Shown: positions 43,898 to 52,373, numbered from the stretch's first letter. The stretch: 64,000 bases of DNA from Planctomycetota bacterium (GCA_027493525.1 JAOSKN010000003.1:1798001-1862000), one strand, 5' to 3'. The notes: generated from the sequence alone by a model not told the origin. Program-made: numbers and translations.

Positions 43898-44911
43898 CTA
43901 CCCCCCCGGCGGCGGCGGCACCACTTGCGTATCCTTGCTGCGCAGATTCTCGTCCTTCGGCTCCTCGGACGGCGCCGGCGCCGCGGCGAACTGCTCGTCG
44001 TGCCGCTGCTTGGCGTCGGCCAGATAACGGAACAGCCGCTCCCGCGCGGACTCGGCCCCCGGCGTCCCCGCCATCGCGAGCATCTCCACTTCCTGCGCCA
44101 GATGCTGCATCTCCGCGGCGAACTCCTTCATCACCCGCGCCAGTTCGCCCGCGTTCTGCTGCATGATGTCCACCCACAGCCGCACGTCGCTCCCCGAAAG
44201 CCGCGTCATGTCCCGCAGCCCCGGGCCGGCCAGTTGCAGCGAGCGGCCGCTCTGCGCGTGGATCAGCGCGTAGCTCAGCAGGTGCGGCAGGTGGCTCGAA
44301 CGCGCCAGCATCGCGTCGTGATCTTCGGGCGAGAGGCGGTGGGTCTTCATCCCCAGCGCCTTCCAGAACTCGTCCACCGTCCGGTACGATTCGTTGTCCG
44401 TCGCCGGCGTCGGCGTCAGCACGCACGCCGCGCCCTCGAGCCGCACCTCCCCGGCGCTCTCGATCCCCGACTTCTCGCTCCCCGCGATCGGGTGGCTCCC
44501 CACGAAAAAGGCCTGCGCCTTCGTCTGCGCGATCAGCGCCTCCACCGCCGCCACCACCCCCGCCTTCGAACTCCCCAGGTCGGTCACGATCGTCTGCGGC
44601 CGGCATGCCGCCAGCACGCTCCGCGCCGCGTCCGGGATCAGCCGCACCGGCACCGCCAGCACGACCAGGTCCGCGTCGCGCACCCCTTCGCGCAGGTCCA
44701 CCGTGGCGTCGTCCACCGCGCCCATCCGCCGCGCCTGCTCGATCGTCTCGGAGCGGTCCCCCACCCCGACGATCCGCGTCGCCGCGCCGCGCCGCCGGGC
44801 CGTCAGCCCCACCGCGCCGCCCATCAATCCCAGTCCTACGATGCAGAGCCGATGAACCACCGTGCCGGACCTTTCCGCCGCTCGCGCCGACTCCCTAACT
44901 TCTTGTTTCAA
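43898..44911 (-). CDS. tyrA: Prephenate dehydrogenase
   Basis: TyrA oxidises prephenate to 4-hydroxyphenylpyruvate on the way to tyrosine. The NAD-binding motif VGLGLMGGAVGL lies near residue 25, then GVGDRSE, LVVLAVPVRLIP, GSHPIAGSEKSGIE with the catalytic His, and SHLPHLLSYAL. The 337-residue chain ends in a charged Pro-rich tail without an ACT domain. It complements pheA at 4004-5197, though the two are 39 kb apart. It is divergent from the YfcE-like gene. Confidence 0.93.
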   Translation of the reverse strand: MKQEVRESARAAERSGTVVHRLCIVGLGLMGGAVGLTARRRGAATRIVGVGDRSETIEQARRMGAVDDATVDLREGVRDADLVVLAVPVRLIPDAARSVLAACRPQTIVTDLGSSKAGVVAAVEALIAQTKAQAFFVGSHPIAGSEKSGIESAGEVRLEGAACVLTPTPATDNESYRTVDEFWKALGMKTHRLSPEDHDAMLARSSHLPHLLSYALIHAQSGRSLQLAGPGLRDMTRLSGSDVRLWVDIMQQNAGELARVMKEFAAEMQHLAQEVEMLAMAGTPGAESARERLFRYLADAKQRHDEQFAAAPAPSEEPKDENLRSKDTQVVPPPPGG

Positions 44912-45044
44912 GGATACTTCCCACGGGCAAGCCTAATCGCGCCTCGACGCGGCTGTCAAGCCGAGGCGCTTCACCGAACCTCTGCGGTTGAAATCGCCGC
45001 GCAGCGTTTACAGTGTGCAATGGGTGAAACCGGAGATACGCGCG

Positions 45045-45641
45045 GTGGCCAGCCAGCGAAGGTCGTCCCGGAGAAGCTCCCGCCGCGCCGCAGGCGGGCG
45101 CGGCCCTTATCGCATCGGCCTGGTCTCCGATACCCACGGCCTCTACCGCGAGGAACTGCAGGTCATCCTCGGCGGCGTCGAGGAAATCCTCCACGCCGGA
45201 GACGTGGGCAAGCCCGAGGTCCTCGAGCGCCTCCGCCTGCTCGCGCCCGTCAGCGCCGTCAAAGGCAACGTGGATGTCTGCGTGAAGGAGCTGAACCTCC
45301 CCTCCTTTCTCATCCGCGACCTCCACGGCGTCTCGATCCTGATCACCCACTACTCCGGCATGCCCGAACAGCCCCTCCCGCCCGTCGCCGCCGTCCTGCG
45401 CGCCGAGAAGCCTCGCCTGATTCTCTCCGGGCATACCCACATGCCCCTGATCGCCGAACACGGCGGCGTCCTCTTCGTCAACCCCGGCTCCTGCGGGCCG
45501 CGCCGCTTCCGCACGCCCATCAGTTGCGGGCTCCTCACCATCCAGGAACCCGAGGCCCCACACACCCCGCCGAAATTCCACGTCCGCGTCCTGGACCTCG
45601 AATCCGGCGCGGTGCTGGAGTCTTACGGGAGCGGCGCGTGA
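45045..45641 (+). CDS. YfcE/MJ0936-type metallophosphoesterase
   Basis: Calcineurin-like motifs are IGLVSDTHGLY, ILHAGDVGKPEVLE, VKGNVD, ILITHYSGMPEQ and LILSGHTHMPLI, with a closing VNPGSCGPRRF. They give the standard two-metal site of small phosphodiesterases such as YfcE. The substrate is unknown. I place the start at GTG 45045 (GGAG upstream), which leaves an Arg-rich N-terminus of about 19 residues; a TTG at 44988 is possible. The stop overlaps the GTG start of the next gene (GTGA), so the two are translationally coupled. Confidence 0.88.
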   Translation: MASQRRSSRRSSRRAAGGRGPYRIGLVSDTHGLYREELQVILGGVEEILHAGDVGKPEVLERLRLLAPVSAVKGNVDVCVKELNLPSFLIRDLHGVSILITHYSGMPEQPLPPVAAVLRAEKPRLILSGHTHMPLIAEHGGVLFVNPGSCGPRRFRTPISCGLLTIQEPEAPHTPPKFHVRVLDLESGAVLESYGSGA

Positions 45642-47820
45642 ACGGCGAACCCGCGCGCGAGTGGCCCGCCTGGCGCGCGGAGGCCTTCTGGCTCGCCGCC
45701 GGCCTCGTCCTCCTCGCCGCAGCCTTCCTCCCCGTCGCCGGCGCCTGGAACGCCCCCTTCAGCTACCTCGACGACGAGAACCTCGTCCTCCACAATCCCC
45801 TTTACGCCCCCGAGACCGGCCTCTTCGCGCCCTTCCTCCGCCCGCACAACACCGAGTACGCCCCGCTGACCCAGTTCAGCTTCCGCCTCACCTTCGAGAT
45901 CTTCGGCCGCGAGGCCCCCTGGGCCTTCCGCATGGGCAACTGGCTCCTGCACGGCCTGAGCGCGATCCTCCTCGCCGCGGTCCTGCTCCGCCTGGGGCTG
46001 GCGCGCATCGAGGCCCTCTTCGTCGCCGCCGCCTGGGCCGCGCACCCGCTCGCCGGCGAGAGCGTCGCGTGGATCATCCATCGCAACAACGGCGTCGTGG
46101 CCTGCTGCGGCCTGGCCGGGCTCTGGGCCGCCCTGCGCTGGCACGGCGAGTGGCGCGGGCTGCTGCTCGGGCTCCTCGGCGCGGCCCTCGCCTGCCTGGG
46201 CAAGCCCGCCGGCGTCGCCTGGTGCGCCGTCTTCGTGAGCCTCGAACTCCTCGGCGGGCCCGAGCGCCTGAGGTTCGACCGCGAAACCTGCCGCCGCCAG
46301 CTCGGCGCCGCGGGCGCCTACGCCGGCGCCGGCGCGCGCGTGCTCCCCTTCCTCGTCCTCGGCGCCGCCTGCACCCTCCTCGCCCTGACCGCCGCCAAGA
46401 TCCGCGGCATCCCCCCGCCCGGAGGAACCGTCTTCACCGCCGCGCTCACCGACGCCGAGATCTTCGCGCGCTATCTCGGCAACCTCCTCGCGCCGCTCAA
46501 GCTCAGCCAGATCTACGGCGTCGAGGACATCCGTTCGCTCGCCGAGCCGCGTTTCTGGAGCCACGCCGCGCTTCTGGCCGCCGCCGTGGGCCTCACCCTC
46601 GCCCTCGCCCGCCACCGCGTCCGCGCGCTCTTCGGCTGGCTCTGGTTTTTCGGGATGCTCCTGCCCTACGCCAACTTCGTCTCCTACTCCTTCACCATGC
46701 AGGACCGCTACGTCTACCTGCCCATGATCGGCGCGCTGCTCGTGCTCCTCGAAACCGCCGCCGGGATCCTCGCCCGCGCGCGCCGCCTCCTGAACCGCGC
46801 CGATCCGGCCGCCGGGCCCGGCGCCGCGGCGCTGCTCCTCGGCGGCGCCTGGGTCCTCGCCCTCGGCGGCCTGGCCCTCCAGCGCAGCCGCCTCTGGGCC
46901 GACCCCGCCGCCCTGATGGCCCAGTCCGTCCTGAACCAGCCCCGCAGCGGGCTCGTGCGCATCCAGTTCGCCACCACCCTCCGCCGCAAGTCCTTCGAGC
47001 TGCTCAAGGCCGAGGACAAACCCTTCTTCGTCGCCGTCCAGGGCGCCGACCCGTGGGATGGCCCATCCCCCTTCCAGCCGCGCGACGGCCTGCCCCTCGA
47101 CCTGCTGCTCTGGCAGGAGATCTACCTCCAGTTCGAGCGCGCGCTCCAGTGCCCCGACGCCTACCGCTACTTCGATCCCCTGCGCGTCCGCGTCTTCCTC
47201 GCCAAGGGCGCCAACGACCTCACCGACACCGGCCTCTTCGGAGACCTCAACCCGCGCGTGCGCTGGGCGCTGGAAGGCCTCACGCCGCCGCCCGCCCCGC
47301 CCGGCGGCGAACTCGACGGCGTCCCGCCGGTGCTCGCGAAGGCCGGCTTCCGCCGCATGCGCTTGAACGGCATCGACTACTACTACAACCTCGACATGCT
47401 CGCCCAGGCCTGCCTGGCCCTCTCCGAGACCACCCTCCGCGAAGCCTGGATCCTCGACGCCGATCCCGCGGCGCGCGCCCAGGCTGTTGCCGAGACCATG
47501 GCGCGCGTCGAACAAGCCCGCGCCGCCGACCCGCGCCTCAGCGACGCCTGGTACCTCCAGGCCGGCGCCGAACTGGCCCTCGTGAACCTCGCCGAGCGCC
47601 GCGGGGATCTCGTCGAAGCCCAAGCGCGTTTTCTGAACGTCCTCGAAGCGCTCAAAAAGGTCGGACAGGACTCGCCGCGCTACGCCCAAGCCCAGCGCAA
47701 GCTCCGCGAGCTGAAAGCCCCCCGCCCCCGCCCGCCGCCCCGACCTTCCCGGGCGCCGAACCGCCCCCCAACCCGAACCCGGCCACGGCGTCCGACTCCC
47801 CCCAGCGCCCCCGCCCGTAG
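45638..47820 (+). CDS. GT-C-like membrane protein with TPR-like C-terminus, frame broken at 47718-47723
   Basis: The GTG at 45638 has GGGAG upstream and overlaps the preceding stop. About ten membrane helices follow, with an early luminal DDENLVLHNPLYAPETGLF, then HNTEYAPLTQFSF and FTMQDRYVYLPMIGALLVLL. This is the pattern of Tmtc/GT-C mannosyltransferase-like proteins with an acidic DD/DE motif in the first loop. A soluble helical region follows (~400-690). Adding one C to the C6 run 47718-47723 gives a short Pro-rich tail ending at TAG 47820; otherwise the frame runs on senselessly for more than 1 kb. The TAG lies inside a copy of the dispersed GC-rich repeat. Confidence 0.72.
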
Positions 47821-47935
47821 CGCCGGCGTCCCCGCCGGCTCGCGTGGGCGTCCCGCCCGCGCGTCTTCTGGTTCTTCCCGTACCGCGAGCATCCACCCCG
47901 TCGTGCCACGGGTCAGCGAAGCTGCCCCGTGCCAG
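47816..47935. repeat. GC-rich dispersed repeat, copy 1
   Basis: About 118 bases starting GTAGCGCCGGCGTCC, containing the self-complementary blocks GCCGGC-N6-GCCGGC and GGGCGTCCCGCCC, and ending in the REP-like hairpin 47903-47933. It overlaps the stop codon of the preceding gene. Confidence 0.8.
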
Positions 47936-47956
47936 CGCAGCCGCCCCGCGCCTTTC

Positions 47957-48072
47957 GTAGCGCCGGCGTCCTCGCCGGCTCGCGTGGGCGTCCCGCCCGC
48001 GCGCCTTTTCGTTCTCCCATACCGCGAACATCCCGCCCGCCGTGCCACGGGTCGGCGCAGCCGCCCCGTGCC
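47957..48072. repeat. GC-rich dispersed repeat, copy 2
   Basis: This is a direct copy of 47816-47935 with a few substitutions, again ending in the REP-like hairpin (48041-48072). Two inverted copies lie at 50900-50968 and 50985-51081. Confidence 0.8.
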
Positions 48073-48225
48073 TCACGCGCTCCGCGCCGCGAAGAGCGCC
48101 GTCTGCTCGTCCTTGTCCGTGCCCGTGGCTTCGATCCCGCCGCGCCTGACGACCACGACGAACCGCCCGTCCTTCCGTTCGACCGAGACCGTCTCGATGG
48201 GCCGCGCTTCAGGTAACTCGGGCAT
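48073..48225 (-). CDS. Small hypothetical protein (50 aa)
   Basis: The frame reads MPELPEARPIETVSVERKDG, then a strand-like RFVVVVRRGGIEATG, and ends FAARSA at TGA 48073. GAGGAGG touches the ATG at very short spacing, and an upstream start is not evident. The balanced composition and typical GC-rich codon use favour a real short gene, but no family is known to me. It lies between the repeat copy and the AT-richer island. Confidence 0.45.
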   Translation of the reverse strand: MPELPEARPIETVSVERKDGRFVVVVRRGGIEATGTDKDEQTALFAARSA

Positions 48226-48306
48226 CCTCCTCGGCCTGCTCCATCGCCTCCGCCCGAACCCATGGGCTAAGGGCCAGAGGGGTCAGGAGGGTCTCGGGGC
48301 TTCGCC

Positions 48307-48840
48307 TCATTCCTTTCGCGGTTCCGATTCCTTTTTGGCCTTCTCGGTCTCATGGGCTGCTACGCACAATATAAATTCCATAAGAACCACAATGCTTATG
48401 CATATTAGTATTCCTACTCCTACATCGGTCAAAGTTGAGTTTTTCGCATACCAATCATTTTCAAACGTGTTAGGAGCCCAGCCAACATGCTCATCCACTT
48501 CATCGGTTGAAAGCCTTGTCTTAAGTAGCTCTTTCAACTTGGGCGACAGGTCCCCTGAATCGTCAACAATCTGTCCATCATCAATGTATACTAGTTTGCT
48601 ACGCGTTCGATATGTGCTAGGCCATCCAAACTTCTCAATACGGAAATATAGACCATTTGGCATTCGTCTATCAAGGCTAACACTGGGCGGTTCTTGTACC
48701 CGCTTGCCTATAGCAAACAGAACAGATTCAGGTGCATCATTGAAGTGCGAAGTTGGCATTAGATTTACACCAAGAACCAGCGCGGCAGTTATGTGCAGCA
48801 ATATGATGGTCGCCAGTCGAATGCGAATTCTTGGTTTCAT
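48307..48840 (-). CDS. Two-helix membrane protein, unknown function, AT-rich
   Basis: The 177-residue protein has an N-terminal membrane helix (ATIILLHITAALVLGVNLM), a central extracytoplasmic domain (~30-130, with GLYFRIEKFGWPSTYRTRSK) and a second helix (VGVGILICISIVVLMEFILC) before a basic tail. Its DNA is visibly AT-richer than neighbouring genes and uses many A/T-ending codons, which suggests acquisition from elsewhere or relaxed selection. No family recognised. Confidence 0.6.
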   Translation of the reverse strand: MKPRIRIRLATIILLHITAALVLGVNLMPTSHFNDAPESVLFAIGKRVQEPPSVSLDRRMPNGLYFRIEKFGWPSTYRTRSKLVYIDDGQIVDDSGDLSPKLKELLKTRLSTDEVDEHVGWAPNTFENDWYAKNSTLTDVGVGILICISIVVLMEFILCVAAHETEKAKKESEPRKE

Positions 48841-49018
48841 TCCCTCGTGCCCTCAAGGCTCCCAATCCGGCTCTTGCCCGGCATTCAATTGTCTTTCAGC
48901 TCGTGCTGCGACGTCATTACATACGCCTTGCTGTTTGCCGGATGGTGTGATAACTGCATTGCCGGCGTAGTCATACTTAATTACCTTCGCTCCGGGTTTA
49001 GAGCAGCTAATTTGACAC

Positions 49019-49076
49019 GCGGGTGGCCCCCATAACCCCGTTATGGGGGCGGCGAAGCCGATGGCAACCTCATGAA
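49019..49076. repeat. REP element, left copy
   Basis: This 58-base element carries the palindrome CCCCCATAAC-N2-GTTATGGGGG. It is the inverted counterpart of 49738-49795 (54 of 58 bases match). Confidence 0.9.
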
Positions 49077-49094
49077 GAACGTGCCACGGCCCTT

Positions 49095-49676
49095 TCAAGC
49101 CTGCACTCGCTTCGCGCTCCGCTCCCACGGCAAGGACCCTTCGATCCCGCACATGCGGACGGGCGGGCGAATGCCTTGCTGCCAGTAGCGGGCGCTGCTC
49201 CAGGCCCAGGCGCACGGATCGTCCACCAAGCCTTGCCGCACGGGATTGTGGTGCATGTACTCCAGCTTTTGTATCGCCTTTTTCATGCTGTACACGTTGA
49301 AGGGATAATAACGTTTGTTCCAGCAGTGCACGCGGCCCGCGTCGTCGCGGACCCTTGCGCCAAAGGGCGCGGCGCCGTCACCCAGGCGGAGGAAGGCATG
49401 AATATGCCGGCTTGATTCGCGTTTCCAAAGCTGCATGAACGGACTCAGGCGTCCGGGTTCCGCGGGGCGCAGCAACGCATGGACGTGGTCGGGCATCACG
49501 ACGTAACCCACGACCCCGACGCGCTCCTGCCAGCCCCAACGGTCGAGGTGCGCCAGGACGATCTGCTTGCAGCGGTCTCGGCTCAGGAATTGAAACTTTC
49601 GATAGCATGAAAAAGTGACGAATTGAAGATGGCCTTCGATGTCGAAGATCGTGCGTGGTGGTCAAGTGGCGGCCAT
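49095..49676 (-). pseudogene. RAYT/IS200-like Y1 transposase with early TGA
   Basis: The open part starts near 49661 with PPRTIFDIEGHLQFVTFSCY, followed by KQIVLAHLDRWGWQERVG, the HUH motif VVMPDHVHALL, and the C-terminal KRYYPFNVYSMKKAIQKLEY with the nucleophile tyrosine and MHHNPVRQGLV. The natural start would be ATG 49676 (MAAT), but codon 5 is TGA (49662-49664). No good alternative start lies between the TGA and the first conserved strand. The enzyme is therefore inactivated, or the TGA is a sequence error. REP-RAYT proteins nick REP hairpins. Confidence 0.8.
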
Positions 49677-49737
49677 GCCGCGATTTTAAGGCGCGCTTAC
49701 CAGGAGACAACCTGGCATTTCAGGATCGCGATTGGTT

Positions 49738-49795
49738 TTCATGAAGTTGCCATCGCCTTCGGCGCCCCCATAACGGCGTTATGGGGGCCACCCGC
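49738..49795. repeat. REP element, right copy
   Basis: Inverted copy of 49019-49076 with four substitutions, three of them inside or next to the hairpins. Confidence 0.9.
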
Positions 49796-49798
49796 GGT

Positions 49799-50406
49799 TC
49801 ACTTGGGCTCGCCTGGGCCGGGCGGGTCATTGTTCTCCGTGTTCGGGGTCGGTGGTTCCTGGGGCGGGTCGCTGGGGCGGTACATGCGCATCACCGCAAC
49901 TTTTTCTCCTACTACACGAAGGAAGAATTCCTTCAATATTGATTTAATGAGTATCTTATATAGATTATGTAAGCGATCAAGTGCCAAATAAATACAGGAA
50001 CTAATAAGGAATACAACAGTTCCCTCCACGAACTAGATGCGCAATCATCACCTTGATACTGCTTACAAATAATCATTACAGAGAAGCATGATGAGAAAAC
50101 AAAATATAATAATAGTGCGACCCAAGGAGCACGAATTGCCGCATTCGTAGTGGCTCCGACTGTAACCCCAACACTTGATCCTAATGCCATGATCCCTAAA
50201 ACAAAATCAATCAAGGACAACCTAAGGCCATATACGTGACGCCAAGGCCAGAGTACAACAAGTATGCGTTCCCAGGTAACAGCCGCATTGCCGCCGTTAT
50301 ACATAAGCCGCCCCATCCATTGGGGTAAGCACCCAATCCTATATTCCTCCTCGTGTAATTTATCCCACTCATTAAATTTAGGCTTCCTCATAATTCTATT
50401 CACCAC
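49799..50406 (-). CDS. Membrane protein in AT-rich island, possibly frameshifted
   Basis: A 157-residue frame (49933-50406) begins MVNRIMRKPKFNEWDKLHEE. It has three or four membrane helices (LSLIDFVLGIMALGSSVGV, WVALLLYFVFSSCFSVMII, LLYSLLVPVFIWHLIAYII) and stops after IRYSLNQY. A second frame continues without interruption from the same end to 49799 as SILKEFFLRVVGEKVAVMRM and a Pro-rich tail (PSDPPQEPPTPNTENNDPP). One indel near 49940-49960 would join them into about 200 residues. Whether the tail belongs to this protein is uncertain. The DNA is AT-rich; no family recognised. Confidence 0.45.
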
Positions 50407-50689
50407 TCGTCAGAGAACGATTGGCTGGCGGCACTGTCACTCCTCGCTTCGCCTTGTGCCTTCCAGGAATTGGCGCCGCTGGCTGCGGCTGTAGGCAGCC
50501 AGTGCTTCGCCGTCCGGATCGCGTGGCCCACTCAAGTTACTTCATTCGGGTCTACGTGCGAGTTGAATCCGGGGTGCGCGTCTCGCACTGGCTGCGGAGT
50601 ACCGCAGCGCAGTGGCACCAGATCACAAACCAACCTCAGTCAGTGCTACCCGCCGCCGCCGTCCCGGCGGCCTTCTTCCGCGCCGCGAG

Positions 50690-50887
50690 CGTCCCGCCGG
50701 GACGCCGTGAAAATAGCCCAGCCCTTCAGGGCTGGGAGGTCAGGGCAGCGCCTGCGATCAAGTCCCGAAGGGACGGCTGAGGCGCGCGCGTGCTTCAGTC
50801 GTCCCTGCGGGACTGGGTTCGTGGTGCGGCGTTCACGGTCCCAGCCTTGAAAGGCTGGGCTATTTTCATCGCGTCCCTGGAGGACGC
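50690..50887. repeat. Nested long inverted repeat
   Basis: Outer arms (about 50690-50737 and 50839-50887) share GTGAAAATAGCCCAGCC in opposite orientation. Inner arms share AGTCCCG.AGGGACG.CTGA.GC, and each arm also folds on itself (CAGCCCTTCAGGGCTG). The whole could extrude a cruciform or fold as one RNA. It has the look of a MITE or BIME-like element; no transposase is inside. Confidence 0.75.
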
Positions 50888-50899
50888 GGCGGCGGGCGG

Positions 50900-50968
50900 A
50901 ACGGGAAGAATTGGAAGACGCGCGGGCGGGACGCCCACGCGGGCCGGCGGGGACGCCGGCGCTACGGA
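50900..50968. repeat. GC-rich dispersed repeat, inverted copy 3
   Basis: Reverse-oriented partial copy of the unit at 47816-47935, from GGAAGACGCGCGGGCGGGACG to GGCGCTACGG. Confidence 0.75.
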
Positions 50969-50984
50969 GGCTGCGCCGATCCGA

Positions 50985-51081
50985 GGCACGCGGGCGGGCG
51001 GGATGCTCGCGGTGCGGGAGAACGAAAAGGCGCGCGGGCGGGACGCCCACGCGAGCCGGCGGGGACGCCGGCGCTACGGCG
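50985..51081. repeat. GC-rich dispersed repeat, inverted copy 4
   Basis: Reverse-oriented copy of the unit at 47957-48072, including the GAACGAAAAGG segment. Copies 3-4 mirror copies 1-2 across the AT-richer island. Confidence 0.75.
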
Positions 51082-51202
51082 GCTTCAAGCGTCAATCCCC
51101 CGGCGTCCGGCTCCCGGTTCCCGGCCCCCGTTTCCGGAACTCGGAACTCGGAACTGGAGTTCTCTTCCCCATCTAGACCTCCGACCACTTTAGGGTAATG
51201 TT

Positions 51203-51218
51203 TGCTCCACGTGGAGCA
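51203..51218. promoter_or_regulatory. parS-like palindrome 1
   Basis: TGCTCCACGTGGAGCA, a perfect 16-base palindrome (18 with the outer T/A). It differs from the parS form TGTTCCACGTGGAACA at one base per half-site. Confidence 0.55.
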
Positions 51219-51374
51219 ATTTTTCGGTATGTTAATTCCGAGTGTCAAAGGTTACGCCGGACCGCCATCCCTACTCTAGCGCACAGCGTGCAACATTTTG
51301 CAGGGCTCCGAGTGGCCTGTTGCCAGAGCTCAGCCTCCAGAACCCAGAACCCGACCCCCACCGTTAGGGTTCCA

Positions 51375-51394
51375 ATTGCTCCACGTGGAGCAAT
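51375..51394. promoter_or_regulatory. parS-like palindrome 2
   Basis: A perfect 20-base palindrome, ATTGCTCCAC and its complement, followed by GGGGCATTACGGCAGG as at site 3. Confidence 0.55.
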
Positions 51395-51527
51395 GGGGCA
51401 TTACGGCAGGTTCGAGGTGCGAGTTCCGAGTTCCGGAAGAATAGCTCGACGCAATCGACGCACAGCGTGCAACATTTTTCAGCTCCCGGAACATCCCTCG
51501 TCCAAACCCCCGCCCTTAGGGCTCCAT

Positions 51528-51545
51528 TTGCTCCACGTGGAGCAA
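51528..51545. promoter_or_regulatory. parS-like palindrome 3
   Basis: Same 16-base core as sites 1 and 2 with outer T/A, preceded by TTAGGG as at the other sites and followed by GGGGCATTACGGCAGG as at site 2. Confidence 0.55.
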
Positions 51546-51668
51546 TGGGGCATTACGGCAGGCTGCGGGCCGCAAGCCTTACCTGGATTCCGGCGCCGGA
51601 AACCGGAAACTGAGAAACCCAGGAACCTTGGAAGGGAACTCCGTCTGACTGACCACGCGCGCGCACCC

Positions 51669-52373
51669 GTGCTTGACAACACCTCCTTCGAGGCGCGCTG
51701 GGCGCGGGCCGCGGAGGCGCTCGACGGACCGGAACCCGGCGCGGACGCCGCGCGGGCGCGCCTGGACCTCTGGCGCCGGCAGGAATGGCACGACTGGTTT
51801 CGCTGGAGGCTCTGCGCGCGCGGCTTCGACTGGAGCAAGCCGCTCTGGTTCGCCGTACTGGCCGGCGGGCTCTTCGGGCTGGTCTATTACGGCGCGCTGA
51901 GCGGGCGCTGGGAGGTCACCGCGGGCGGGGTCGTGGCCTGGTTCACGCTCGTGAACCTGGGCTTCTTCGTCTACCTCGGGCTGCGCACGCGCCAGCCTCC
52001 GCCGCCGCACCCCGGACCGTTCGCGCCCGGGGTCGAGGTCCGCGCCGAGGCGGCGCTTTACCCGGCCGGGTACGACGGGCGGACGCTCCCCCGGCTCTTG
52101 CTGCGCGTCCCGCGCCGGGGCGCCGAGTCGCCGTGGCTGCTGGAGCTTCCCTTTAGCTCCGCGCAACCGCTCCCGCTGGAGTTCGCCGAGCTGATCGCGC
52201 GGCAGGCGACCTTCCGCATGCAGCGCGGCGACGCGCCGAAGCTCCGCGCCGTCTGCCAGGCCGCCACCGCGCTGACCCGCGCCGAGATCGACGCCGGCGC
52301 GCATCCCTTAATGGTCGTCGCGTGGGTTTGGGACGAGCAGCGCGTCGAGACCTTTGGGCGCGGGGCGACGTAA
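51669..52373 (+). CDS. Two-helix membrane protein, unknown function
   Basis: From GTG 51669 the 234-residue protein has a soluble Ala/Arg-rich start (FEARWARAAEALDG), two membrane helices (LWFAVLAGGLFGLVYYG and VVAWFTLVNLGFFVYLGL) and a C-terminal domain with LPRLLLRVPRRGAESPWL and HPLMVVAWVWDEQRVE. No ribosome site is clear, and the frame is open further upstream through the repeat region, which is not credible coding. No family recognised. Its stop TAA touches the ACGTGAA heptamer array. Confidence 0.6.
   Translation: MLDNTSFEARWARAAEALDGPEPGADAARARLDLWRRQEWHDWFRWRLCARGFDWSKPLWFAVLAGGLFGLVYYGALSGRWEVTAGGVVAWFTLVNLGFFVYLGLRTRQPPPPHPGPFAPGVEVRAEAALYPAGYDGRTLPRLLLRVPRRGAESPWLLELPFSSAQPLPLEFAELIARQATFRMQRGDAPKLRAVCQAATALTRAEIDAGAHPLMVVAWVWDEQRVETFGRGAT

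Larger units (their letters stand above)
49019..49795 (-). mobile_element. REP-RAYT unit
   Basis: A REP-associated tyrosine transposase gene lies between two inverted 58-base REP elements. This arrangement is the known 'REPtron', a domesticated IS200-like transposase with the REPs it mobilises. The unit is 777 bp and sits in the middle of an AT-richer island. Confidence 0.8.
50407..51668. other. 1.26-kb non-coding, repeat-rich region
   Basis: No frame here looks like protein. The region contains a ~198-base nested inverted repeat (50690-50887), two inverted copies of the GC-rich dispersed repeat, GGAACTC heptamers at 51136-51156, and three parS-like palindromes with repeated flanks (51190-51560). 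GCACAGCGTGCAACATTT occurs twice (about 51281 and 51460). Confidence 0.75.

Noticed and set aside
43847..48970. A 1707-codon giant protein
   Set aside because: Its first part is antisense to tyrA, its middle is the GT-C-like gene starting at 45638, and its end is repeat DNA read through after a homopolymer indel.
50421..51176. Several 100-200 codon frames in the repeat region
   Set aside because: They are translations of the dispersed repeats (Ala/Gly/Arg/Pro words), differ in every frame and show no conserved protein pattern.
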